Below are positions 1-7,033 of a stretch of 28,025 bases of DNA, piece after piece. Origin of the DNA: Oscillospiraceae bacterium (lineage in GTDB: Bacteria; Bacillota_A; Clostridia; Oscillospirales; Oscillospiraceae); the NCBI GenBank assembly GCA_017539885.1, contig JAFYCC010000070.1:1-28025 (forward strand). The letters are read 5' to 3'. The notes under the pieces are model-generated. The model was not told where the DNA came from and made no database searches. It saw nothing but the letters and a program-made list of their open reading frames with translations. The position numbers and the translations under genes were made by a program. How positions within the stretch are numbered: the first letter of the stretch is position 1; each line of letters starts with the position of its first letter.

Positions 1-153
1 CGGGGCGATCTTCACGAGGTCCATGTCCTTTTCGATCGCGATCTGCAGCGCCGCCTCGGACGACATGATGCCCAGCTGCTCGCCGGTGTCGCTGATCAGG
101 CGCACTTCCTTGTCGCGGATCTCCTCGTTGATCTGATGAGACGTGCTTGCGAT
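1..153 (-). CDS. infC: Translation initiation factor IF-3, N-terminal part (cut by window start)
   Basis: IF-3 binds the 30S subunit and controls fidelity of start codon selection. The 51 visible codons read I-A-S-T-S-H-Q-I-N-E-E-I-R and continue through VRLIS, GEQLGIM and DLVKIAP, the typical IF-3 N-domain. The rest lies left of the window. There is no ATG, GTG or TTG in frame between the Shine-Dalgarno AGGAGG (163-168) and the conserved protein. The codon at the correct 9-nt spacing is ATC (151-153), so translation probably starts at AUC. Known infC genes of E. coli and others use AUU, which lets IF-3 limit its own synthesis. The leader upstream carries a terminator. Identity is very likely; the AUC start is an inference from frame and spacing. 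Confidence 0.93.
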   Translation of the reverse strand, partial: MASTSHQINEEIRDKEVRLISDTGEQLGIMSSEAALQIAIEKDMDLVKIAP

Positions 154-162
154 GCGGGAACA

Positions 163-168
163 CCTCCT
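163..168 (-). promoter_or_regulatory. infC ribosome binding site that points to an AUC start
   Basis: AGGAGG on the minus strand lies 9 nt before the ATC codon at 151-153. In the infC frame the intervening codons are Cys, Ser and Arg, none of them a normal start, so this site decides the unusual start. Confidence 0.8.
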
Positions 169-316
169 ACTGAAATAAACAAAAAACGCGAATGCCTTCG
201 GCATCCGCGCCCCAAACACCGCTCCCGTAGGGGGCGGCAAAGGAACTGTATCGACCGGACTCGCCTTCCTGCGGTCCGGTGAGGACGGATGCCATCCGTT
301 CTGCTTTGTTGTAAGC
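169..316 (-). ncRNA. Structured infC leader, probable L20-type autoregulatory leader
   Basis: About 150 nt of untranslated leader precede infC. It contains a hairpin with 7-bp arms ACCGGAC/GTCCGGT (254-260 and 274-280), the terminator at 181-209, and a segment at 286-293 whose RNA reads GGCAUCCG. That segment is perfectly complementary to the terminator 5' arm CGGAUGCC (200-207), and it can alternatively fold on itself with its neighbour. This gives a plausible antiterminator/terminator switch. The L20 ligand is inferred from the operon, not seen. Confidence 0.65.
181..209 (-). terminator. Leader terminator (attenuator) upstream of infC
   Basis: On the minus strand a 10-bp stem (200-209 with 187-196, one G-U pair, GAA loop) is followed directly by six T (181-186). 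It sits between the infC promoter and the infC start, so it can only act as a premature terminator. In Bacillus the infC-rpmI-rplT operon is controlled by ribosomal protein L20 through such leader termination. The same role is inferred here. Confidence 0.85.
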
Positions 317-322
317 TCTGAT

Positions 323-351
323 AATATATCAAAAGCCTTCCTGCTTGTCAA
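323..351 (-). promoter_or_regulatory. infC promoter
   Basis: On the minus strand, -35 TTGACA (346-351) and -10 TATATT (323-328) are separated by 17 bp. This is a strong sigma-A type promoter, divergent from the one at 424-452. Confidence 0.8.
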
Positions 352-423
352 GCACGATTTTTCGTGTTTTTTCCTGCGGTTTTTCGCGTCAGGAGGCTCT
401 GGAAATCCTTATGCTCCTATATA

Positions 424-452
424 TTGACGAACGTTCGCGCCTGTGTTATAGT
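424..452 (+). promoter_or_regulatory. Promoter of the paired CorC-like genes
   Basis: TTGACG (424-429) and TATAGT (447-452) are spaced by 17 bp. A small hairpin GGGGC/GCCCC (469-483) follows in the leader. Confidence 0.7.
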
Positions 453-519
453 GTGATAACTATATTTTGGGGCGGTATGCCCCCCGATTCGAAGATAACA
501 AGGAGCGTGTTCGTCTTTC

Positions 520-1815
520 ATGGACAGCGACAGTTGGCCTCGATTGTTGGTCATCCCCGTCATCATCCTGCTTCTGCTTCTCGTAGCAGCCTATTTTGCC
601 GCAGCGGAAACCGCGCTGGCCTCAGTAAGCCGCATCCGCGTCAAAGCCAGACAGGATAAGGGCGATCTTCGTGCACGCCGCGCGATGTACGTCCTCGACA
701 ACTTTGACAAGGCCATCACCACCATCCTCATCGGCACCAATATCACGCATCTTGCCGCGGCGTCGCTCGCGACGCTGTTTGCCGTGCGCCTCTGGGGCGT
801 CGGCGCAACGGCGCTGACGACCGTCGTGACAACGGTCCTCGTGTTTTTCATCGGCGAGATGCTCCCCAAGAGCATAGGGAAGAAATACAGCGAGAGAATA
901 TCTCTGGCTGTGTCTTCTTCACTGTGCTTTTTTATGAAGCTGCTCACGCCGCTGTCCGCCGTGCTTTCTGCCATCGGCCGCGGCGCCGCCCGCCTGACGA
1001 AGGGTGACGCGGAGGTCACCGTCACGGAGGACGAGCTCTATGACATCATCGAGAACATGACCGATGAGGGAGACATCGACGCCGAGCGCGGCGAACTCGT
1101 CCATTCCGCTCTCATGTTCGCGGACGTGACCGCCGAGAGCGTCCTGACCTCGCGTGTGGACGTGGCCGCCGTGGACGCCGAGGACAGCTGTGAAGAGATC
1201 CTCGCCTTCATCAAGGAGCAGAAGCACTCACGTCTGCCCGTCTACCGCGGCAGCATAGACAACGTCATCGGCGTACTGCAGATCCGCAAGTACATCAAGG
1301 CCTGGCTGCGGGAGGGCAAGGCGCTGCAGCTTGAGCCTTTGCTGGACGAGGCCTATTTCATCCACCGCAGCACAAAGATCGATGAGCTTCTTGAGGACAT
1401 GAGCCGCAAGAAACTGAACATGGCGATCGTCACGGACAACTACGGCGGCATGCTCGGAATCGTCACCGTGGAGGACATCCTTGAGGAACTGGTGGGCGAG
1501 ATCTGGGACGAGGACGATGACGTTGTCGACCCCTGCGTCCGTCTCGAGGACGGCAGCTATCTCCTGCAGGCCGATCTCTCCGTGGAGGAAGCTTTCGACT
1601 TGGTGGATTTCGAGGATCCGGACGACTTTGATTTCGAACACAAGCTCATTGGCGAATGGGCGTACGAGCAGTTCGACCACATTCCAGACGAGGGTGATTC
1701 TTTCACCTACAACGGTCTGCGCGTGCAGGTTGCGGCCAAGAAAAAACACCGCATTGTTTCCCTCCGTTTCTTCCCGCCCGCTCCGGTCTCCGACGAGGGA
1801 GGTGACGCGACGTGA
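520..1815 (+). CDS. CorC/HlyC-family membrane protein (CNNM-like, DUF21-CBS-CorC), first copy
   Basis: This 431-residue protein has the CNNM/CorC layout. An N-terminal DUF21 membrane domain (about 1-150) contains AAAETALASVSR near residues 27-38 and a GEMLPKS motif. Two CBS domains follow (about 205-330), ending in TVEDILEELVGEI, then an acidic CorC_HlyC domain (about 345-425). Family members are linked to magnesium or cobalt efflux and some are annotated as hemolysins; the substrate cannot be read here. The ATG at 520 is about 14 nt after AGGAG (501-505), a long spacing, but no other in-frame start fits better. The stop overlaps the next gene by four bases (GTGA), so the two are translationally coupled. 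Confidence 0.92.
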   Translation: MDSDSWPRLLVIPVIILLLLLVAAYFAAAETALASVSRIRVKARQDKGDLRARRAMYVLDNFDKAITTILIGTNITHLAAASLATLFAVRLWGVGATALTTVVTTVLVFFIGEMLPKSIGKKYSERISLAVSSSLCFFMKLLTPLSAVLSAIGRGAARLTKGDAEVTVTEDELYDIIENMTDEGDIDAERGELVHSALMFADVTAESVLTSRVDVAAVDAEDSCEEILAFIKEQKHSRLPVYRGSIDNVIGVLQIRKYIKAWLREGKALQLEPLLDEAYFIHRSTKIDELLEDMSRKKLNMAIVTDNYGGMLGIVTVEDILEELVGEIWDEDDDVVDPCVRLEDGSYLLQADLSVEEAFDLVDFEDPDDFDFEHKLIGEWAYEQFDHIPDEGDSFTYNGLRVQVAAKKKHRIVSLRFFPPAPVSDEGGDAT

Positions 1816-3077
1816 TCTCCTTCTGGTATTATGTGGGCATCGCCGCCTGCGTCGCGCTCAGCGCTTTCTTCTCCGCCGCGGAGATGAGCTATTCATCCCT
1901 CAACCGTCTGCGCATCGACAATCTTGCGGAGGACGGCAACCGCCGCGCACGCATCGCCGGTAAAATTGCCGACCGTTATGACGACGCGCTCTCGGCCATC
2001 CTCATCGGCAACAACCTCGTCAATATAGCGGGCACCTCGCTGGCCACCGTGGCCTGCATCCTGCTCACAGGCGGGGAAAAATACACCGCTCTCGCCACGC
2101 TCGTCATGCTCGTGCTCGTCATCATCTTCGGTGAGACGATTCCGAAGATCGTCGCGAAAAAGAACGCCAACCGTCTTGCGCTGCGCTACGCCTATGCCGT
2201 GCGCGCCCTTACGGTCGTGCTAACGCCGCTGCGCGTGCTCGTCGTCGGTCTCGTGAAACTTATCATACGGCCGCTCAAGGGCGAGGACGACGTCGGAGAA
2301 GAGGAGGCCGTCGAGGAGCTGCAGACGCTCATCGAGACCGTCGAGGATGAGGGCGTCATCGACGAGGACCGCTCCGAGCTGCTGCACGCTGCTCTCGACT
2401 TCTCCGAGGTCTCCGCGCTCGAAGCCATGACCGCGCGCGTGGACGTCATCGCCGTGGACGTGGATGACGACTGGGAGGACATCCTCAAGACCATCGAGGA
2501 AGCGCCCTACTCACGCCTGCCTGTCTATGAAGAGAGCATCGACAACGTAATAGGCGTGCTCTACCTCAACCACTTCTTCAAGGCCATGATCGACGAGGAG
2601 AAGCCTGATCTCCGCTCTCTGCTCATGCCTCCCTGCTACGTCTATCAGACTATGCGTCTGCCGGACGTGCTCGCCCGGATGCGCCGCGCAAAAATGCATC
2701 TGGCCATTGTCACGGACGAATACGGCGGTACGGCGGGCGTCATCAGCATGGAGGACGTGCTTGAGGAGATCGTCGGCGAGATCTGGGACGAGACCGACGA
2801 GGTCGTCAGCGAGATCCGCGAGACGAAGCCGGACGAATATGAGATCGACGGCGATATGCCCATCGGGGATTTCCTCGAATATGTCGACCGGGAGGATCTC
2901 ACCGACGAGATCGAGTCCGCTACCGTCGGCGGCTGGATGCTGGAACTCTACAACGGCTTCCCCGCCCCCGGCACGGAGATCGACTATGACAACATGCGTT
3001 TTACCATCGAGCAGGCCGACGACCTGCGCGTCGAGCGTGTGAAGCTGCGTCTGGAAAACCCTCAGGAAGAGGAATAG
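1812..3077 (+). CDS. CorC/HlyC-family membrane protein (CNNM-like), second copy
   Basis: This 421-residue paralogue of the preceding gene starts at a GTG inside its stop codon. It has the same order: DUF21 with SAAEMSYSSLNRLR near residues 21-34 and GETIPKI, paired CBS domains (about 200-325) ending in SMEDVLEEIVGEIWDE, and a C-terminal CorC_HlyC domain. The two proteins are similar throughout but clearly diverged, so the duplication is old. Coupled translation suggests they may act as a heteromer, by analogy with dimeric CNNM/CorC proteins. The ion transported is unknown from sequence. Confidence 0.92.
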   Translation: MISFWYYVGIAACVALSAFFSAAEMSYSSLNRLRIDNLAEDGNRRARIAGKIADRYDDALSAILIGNNLVNIAGTSLATVACILLTGGEKYTALATLVMLVLVIIFGETIPKIVAKKNANRLALRYAYAVRALTVVLTPLRVLVVGLVKLIIRPLKGEDDVGEEEAVEELQTLIETVEDEGVIDEDRSELLHAALDFSEVSALEAMTARVDVIAVDVDDDWEDILKTIEEAPYSRLPVYEESIDNVIGVLYLNHFFKAMIDEEKPDLRSLLMPPCYVYQTMRLPDVLARMRRAKMHLAIVTDEYGGTAGVISMEDVLEEIVGEIWDETDEVVSEIRETKPDEYEIDGDMPIGDFLEYVDREDLTDEIESATVGGWMLELYNGFPAPGTEIDYDNMRFTIEQADDLRVERVKLRLENPQEEE

Positions 3078-3120
3078 GCGGCCATTGTGCCACACGCGCT
3101 GCAGGACAGCGTCAGCAAAG

Positions 3121-3166
3121 CAGAAGCGCCGGACAGATCCTGATTCGGACCCGTCCGGCGCTTCTG
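3121..3166. terminator. Bidirectional terminator between the CorC pair and proS
   Basis: A 14-bp perfect inverted repeat (3121-3134 with 3153-3166, arm CAGAAGCGCCGGAC) encloses an 18-nt loop. T-rich tails are short on both sides. It lies between convergent genes. Confidence 0.7.
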
Positions 3167-3189
3167 TTTATGCTATACTTCCGATCGGC

Positions 3190-4626
3190 TCAGTATGCGA
3201 CGCCCCAATAGACCATCTTCTTTGCGGGCTTGCCGCAGATCGGGCAGACGTCGGAAAGCGTCTCCTGCTCAAAGGGGATGCAGCGGCTGGACATGCCGGC
3301 TCTGTCCTTCATGGCAAGCTCGCAGTCAAGTTCTCCGCACCACATCGTTTTAATGAAGCCTCCGTTTTTCTCCTGCAGCGACTTCGCCTCTTCGAGGGAG
3401 AACGCCGGGAAAACATGCTCGTCGAGGTTCTTCTTCGCTTTGTCAAAAAGACCCTGCTGCACTGCCTTCAGCAGTTCGGGCACAGCCTCGGCCAGGTCCG
3501 CGAGCGCAACGGGCGTCTTCTCGAAATTGTCGCGGCGCACGCAGACGCACTGACCGTTCTCAATATCGCGCGGCCCGAGCTCAAGGCGCAGCGGAACGCC
3601 CTTCATCTCCCACTGGGCGCATTTCCAGCCGAGGGAGTTGTCGCTGTCATCCATCTTTACGCGGATCCCGGCAGCCCTGAGCGTGTCGGCCACCTCGGCG
3701 GCTTTCTCAAGTACACCGGGCTTGTGCGCCGCCACAGGGACGACAACGACCTGGATCGGAGCGACCTCCGGGGGCAGCACCAGACCGTTGTTGTCGCCGT
3801 GGGTCATGATGATACCGCCGATGATTCGGGTAGAAAGGCCCCAGCTGGTCTCATGCGGGGTCTGCTGCTTGTTTTCTTTGTCCGAGAACGCGATGTTAAA
3901 AGCGCGGGCGAAACCGTCGCCGAAATAGTGGCTCGTTCCGCTCTGGAGTGCCTTATGGTCGTGCATCATGCACTCGATGGTGTAGGTGCGCTCGGCTCCG
4001 GCGAACTTCTCCTTATCGGTCTTCACGCCCTTGACCACGGGCATCGCCAGCAGCTTCTCGGCACAGTCGGCATAGACTTCCAGCATCTGCTCGGTCTCTT
4101 CGATGGCCTCCTCGGCTGTCGCATGGAGAGTATGGCCCTCCTGCCACAGGAATTCGCGGCCGCGAAGGAAGGGGCGAGTAGTCTTCTCCCAGCGCAGCAC
4201 GGAGCACCACTGGTTGTATTTCATGGGCAGATCGCGCCACGAATGCACGACGTGGCTCCAGTGATCGCAGAAAAGCGTCTCGCTCGTGGGTCGGACGCAG
4301 AGGCGCTCGGGCAGTTCCTCGCTGCCGCCCATGGTCACCCATGCGCACTCCGGGGCGAAGCCCTCAACGTGGTCCTTCTCCTTCTGCAGCAGGCTCTCCG
4401 GGATCAGCAGCGGCATGGAGACGTTCTCATGCCCCAGCGCCTTAAAGCGTTTGTCCAGATAGCTCTGGATGTTTTCCCAGATCGCATAGCCGTAGGGGCG
4501 CAGGATGAACAGTCCCTTGACGCCGGAGTAGTCCACGAGTTCCGCCTTGACGCAGACATCCGTGAACCACTGGGCGAAATCGACCTCCATATCGGTAATC
4601 TGCTCGACCTTTTTCTCTTTCGCCAT
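3190..4626 (-). CDS. proS: Prolyl-tRNA synthetase, archaeal/eukaryotic-type (ProS type 3)
   Basis: This enzyme charges tRNA-Pro. The 478-residue protein is a class II synthetase. Motif 2 is seen in [17 protein letters not shown], motif 3 in [20 protein letters not shown]. The C-terminal domain has Cys430, Cys435, Cys461 and Cys464 and ends in Ala-Tyr, the pattern of the zinc domain of the Thermus-type short ProRS. The editing insertion (INS) of long bacterial ProRS is absent, so misacylated Ala-tRNA-Pro would need a free-standing editing protein, which is not in this window. A GAAGGAGAG ribosome site precedes the ATG, and a strong promoter lies 60-90 bp upstream. Confidence 0.97.
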   Translation of the reverse strand: MAKEKKVEQITDMEVDFAQWFTDVCVKAELVDYSGVKGLFILRPYGYAIWENIQSYLDKRFKALGHENVSMPLLIPESLLQKEKDHVEGFAPECAWVTMGGSEELPERLCVRPTSETLFCDHWSHVVHSWRDLPMKYNQWCSVLRWEKTTRPFLRGREFLWQEGHTLHATAEEAIEETEQMLEVYADCAEKLLAMPVVKGVKTDKEKFAGAERTYTIECMMHDHKALQSGTSHYFGDGFARAFNIAFSDKENKQQTPHETSWGLSTRIIGGIIMTHGDNNGLVLPPEVAPIQVVVVPVAAHKPGVLEKAAEVADTLRAAGIRVKMDDSDNSLGWKCAQWEMKGVPLRLELGPRDIENGQCVCVRRDNFEKTPVALADLAEAVPELLKAVQQGLFDKAKKNLDEHVFPAFSLEEAKSLQEKNGGFIKTMWCGELDCELAMKDRAGMSSRCIPFEQETLSDVCPICGKPAKKMVYWGVAY

Positions 4627-4685
4627 CGAAACCCTCTCCTTCGTGAAACGGGGAAGCCCCGTGTCTTTACAGATGTAACCTCATT

Positions 4686-4714
4686 ATTTTATGCGCTGCG
4701 GCGCGGGTTGTCAA
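4686..4714 (-). promoter_or_regulatory. proS promoter
   Basis: On the minus strand, TTGACA (4709-4714), a 17-bp spacer, then TAAAAT (4686-4691). No T-box or leader terminator is visible between it and proS. Confidence 0.8.
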
Positions 4715-4906
4715 GCATGGCGATCCGGCTTCCGGCGCTGTTGCCTTAGGCTGCCTGAAGCGGAAACACGCGTCTCTCCGATCCGTCCGCCCCGAACTGT
4801 CTGCTCCATGCACGGAACGGATGTCGGTCCTTCACCGCGTCGAAAAGTGACCCGACGCAAGGCGTTATACGCAAATCGGATACAATTGACTCTTATTTTT
4901 ATCATG

Positions 4907-4935
4907 TTGACAAACAACGCACCCTGACATATAAT
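4907..4935 (+). promoter_or_regulatory. Consensus promoter of the HAAS/DUF4097 operon
   Basis: TTGACA (4907-4912), 17 bp, TATAAT (4930-4935): a perfect sigma-A consensus. The 4627-5007 gap otherwise holds only the divergent proS promoter and the hairpin at 4971-4992. Confidence 0.88.
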
Positions 4936-4970
4936 AGCGTTTACGGAAGTTTACATAATTATTACCGCGT

Positions 4971-4992
4971 CGGGGGATCATTTTATCCCCCG
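4971..4992 (+). promoter_or_regulatory. 5'-UTR hairpin just before the HAAS gene ribosome site
   Basis: An 8-bp G/C-rich stem CGGGGGAT/ATCCCCCG with a 6-nt loop ends three bases before the ribosome site AGGAGAG (4996-5002). There is no T-run, so it is not a terminator. It may stabilise the mRNA or modulate ribosome access. Confidence 0.5.
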
Positions 4993-5007
4993 CACAGGAG
5001 AGATACG

Positions 5008-6129
5008 ATGACTCGAAACATGTTCCTGACGGATCTGCGCAAGCTGCTCGTCTTCATGACCGATGAAGACCGTGAGCGCACGATCCTCCTGTACGAGCAG
5101 ATGCTCGACGAGGCCGGCGAGGCGCAGGAGCAGAATCTGCTCGCGCAGTTCGGCTCTCCGACGCAGACCGCCGTCAAGCTTTTCCACGAATACTCCCGCG
5201 GCAAGACGGAGGAGGCCGGGTTGGATCTGCTCGCCAAGGGGCGCCGGGATGCCGCCGCAGCGGAGTCTGCTGAAGAGCCGGAGTCCGAGGCGGAACCCGA
5301 ACCGGAAGCGGAGACCGGGTCCGGAACGGAAGCGGCGCCGGAAGCGGAAGCCGAGCCCGAGCCGGAATCCGGAACGGAGACCGAAGCCGCACCGGATGCC
5401 GAGACTGAGCCGGACACCGGGGCGGAGGACGAGACGGGCCCTGACGCAGAAGCAGAGGCAGAACCGCAGTCCGAACCCGAACCCTTGCCGGAAGCGGAAG
5501 CCGAGACGGAACCGGCGGCCGAAGTCAAAACGGAACCCGAAGATGAGAGCTCGGCAGAGCCCGATACCGGAACGGAAACGGAATCAGAACCTGAAACAGC
5601 ACCGGCTCCGGACGCCGAGGCGGATACGGAGACAGAAGCGGAACCCGAGATACAGGCGGAAACGACGCACGATGCGAAAACGGCGCCCGTATTCGTGGAC
5701 GTGCCTTTGGCCGCGCCAGTTACCGCTCCAAAGGCCGAGCCTGAAATCGAACCGGAGACAGAAGGCCCGACGCGACGCGGAATGCCTGGCTGGGCGATTG
5801 CCCTGATTCTTGTGGCGACCTGCTGGCTCTGGATTCCGATCCTCGCCGTGCTGTTTGCTGTATCCATTGCGGTGTCCCTGTCGATCGCGGCGCTCGGCGT
5901 CGGCCTGATCGCGGGCGGCGCGGCACTGGTGATCTGCGGCATCTGGGCGCTCGGCGTGCTGCCTGACGCGCTGCTGATGTTCGGCTGCGCGGCGATCGCA
6001 CTCGCGATCGGACTTGTGCTGCTGTGGCTGGGAATCTGGCTGCTGATCCGCCTGATCGGCCTGATCTGCCGCGGCACGAAGCGCGTCTACCGCGGCATCT
6101 TCAAGGCAAGAAAGGAGGCGGTCCTGTGA
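5008..6129 (+). CDS. HAAS-domain membrane protein with long acidic Glu/Pro/Ala linker
   Basis: This 373-residue protein has three parts. Residues 1 to about 75 look like a HAAS/DUF1700-type helical domain, with LRKLLVFMTDEDRERTILLYEQML and LLAQFGSPTQTAVKL. Residues about 80-255 are a low-complexity run of E, P, A, T, D and S in repeats such as EPEPEAE and EAEPEPES, strongly acidic and almost surely disordered. Residues about 258-355 are hydrophobic, with probably four membrane helices, then a basic tail. HAAS proteins usually sit beside a PadR regulator and a DUF4097 gene. The DUF4097 gene is present and overlaps by four bases, but no PadR gene is seen. Function is unknown; a role in envelope sensing is only a guess. 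Confidence 0.85.
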   Translation: MTRNMFLTDLRKLLVFMTDEDRERTILLYEQMLDEAGEAQEQNLLAQFGSPTQTAVKLFHEYSRGKTEEAGLDLLAKGRRDAAAAESAEEPESEAEPEPEAETGSGTEAAPEAEAEPEPESGTETEAAPDAETEPDTGAEDETGPDAEAEAEPQSEPEPLPEAEAETEPAAEVKTEPEDESSAEPDTGTETESEPETAPAPDAEADTETEAEPEIQAETTHDAKTAPVFVDVPLAAPVTAPKAEPEIEPETEGPTRRGMPGWAIALILVATCWLWIPILAVLFAVSIAVSLSIAALGVGLIAGGAALVICGIWALGVLPDALLMFGCAAIALAIGLVLLWLGIWLLIRLIGLICRGTKRVYRGIFKARKEAVL

Positions 6130-6962
6130 AAGTCGTATGGAAGATCGTTCTCCTCTTCGCACTCGTGTTCGTGGTGCTCGGCGTTGCGCTCATCGCCGTG
6201 TCTCTGTTCTCGGGCGGCAGCGTGGAGGGCGTGCGCAACAATGTACCTCTGATGAACTTTGAGCAGAACTTTCCCGACGAGACGCCGAACGAGCTGCGCA
6301 TCGAGATCCCGGCGGGAAAACTGATCGTGGAAGCGGGCGACGTGCTCCGTGTAGAGGCCAGAGACGTCGCGGAGGGCCGCTTCGAATGCAGTCTGGAAAA
6401 CGGCGTCCTCACCGTCAGAGAGCGTCAGGACGAGTCCTGGTCGAACGCGCTTTCGCGCCTGATCTCTCTCGGCAAGCGTGAACCGGAGTACCATATCTGG
6501 CTACCGCGCGGCACGGAACTCACGCGTACGGACGTGCGCATAGCCGCAGGGCAGGCGGATCTCCGGGGCCTGAGCACGGATGTGCTGCAGTTGAATATGG
6601 CCGCAGGCAACGTCTCCGCACCGAGCCTGCGTGCGCGCTCGGCGCTGGTCGAGATGGCAGCGGGCGATCTTTCCCTCTTCGATCTGGACACGGACATCCT
6701 GCTTCTGCGGGCTACCGCCGGCAGTGCGGGTGTGAGCGGAACCGTGCGCAGCCGCTGCACAGTCGATCTTGCTGCAGGAGCGGCGGTCCTCAGGCTGACG
6801 GGAAACGCCGCCGACTACGCCGCGCAGCTTGAGGCTGCCGCCGGTTCGATCGACTACGCCGGTACGAATCTGACGCTCGGACGCATGAGCGTCGGCACAG
6901 GCGAGAACTCCGTCTCCCTGCGCTGCGGCGCCGGCAGCATTGATGTTCAGTTCTTCGGTTGA
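6126..6962 (+). CDS. DUF4097-family membrane-anchored beta-repeat protein
   Basis: The GTG at 6126 has AGGAGG at 6113-6118 (7-nt spacing) and overlaps the previous stop, giving 278 residues. A longer frame from 6024 would run through the HAAS gene and is rejected. An N-terminal membrane helix (about residues 5-27, WKIVLLFALVFVVLGVALIA) is followed by an outside region of short beta repeats such as AGNVSAPSL, AGDLSLFDL, AGAAVLRL and AGSIDYAG. This resembles the DUF4097 putative-adhesin beta-helix found next to HAAS proteins. The role is not established. The operon ends in a strong hairpin. Confidence 0.85.
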   Translation: MKVVWKIVLLFALVFVVLGVALIAVSLFSGGSVEGVRNNVPLMNFEQNFPDETPNELRIEIPAGKLIVEAGDVLRVEARDVAEGRFECSLENGVLTVRERQDESWSNALSRLISLGKREPEYHIWLPRGTELTRTDVRIAAGQADLRGLSTDVLQLNMAAGNVSAPSLRARSALVEMAAGDLSLFDLDTDILLLRATAGSAGVSGTVRSRCTVDLAAGAAVLRLTGNAADYAAQLEAAAGSIDYAGTNLTLGRMSVGTGENSVSLRCGAGSIDVQFFG

Positions 6963-6982
6963 TGGCGACCCCACATAAAAAC

Positions 6983-7018
6983 AACCGGCCTCGCGGCGAT
7001 GATGCCGCGGGGCCGGTT
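6983..7018. terminator. Bidirectional terminator between DUF4097 gene and MATE gene
   Basis: The stem AACCGGCC-t-CGCGGC (6983-6997) pairs with GCCGCG-g-GGCCGGTT (7004-7018). A T-rich tail follows on the minus strand (GTTTTTATG) and a weaker one on the plus strand. It serves the convergent genes. Confidence 0.85.
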
Positions 7019-7033
7019 CTATTATCTGATACT

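Noticed and set aside
3085..4749. 554-codon plus-strand frame opposite proS
   Set aside because: Antisense shadow of a clear prolyl-tRNA synthetase gene with its own promoter.
4983..6077. Long minus-strand ORF rich in Ser, Gly and Ala opposite the HAAS gene
   Set aside because: It is a mirror of the Glu/Pro/Ala repeat codons, which contain few stops on the other strand. The plus frame has a promoter, ribosome site and recognisable domains.
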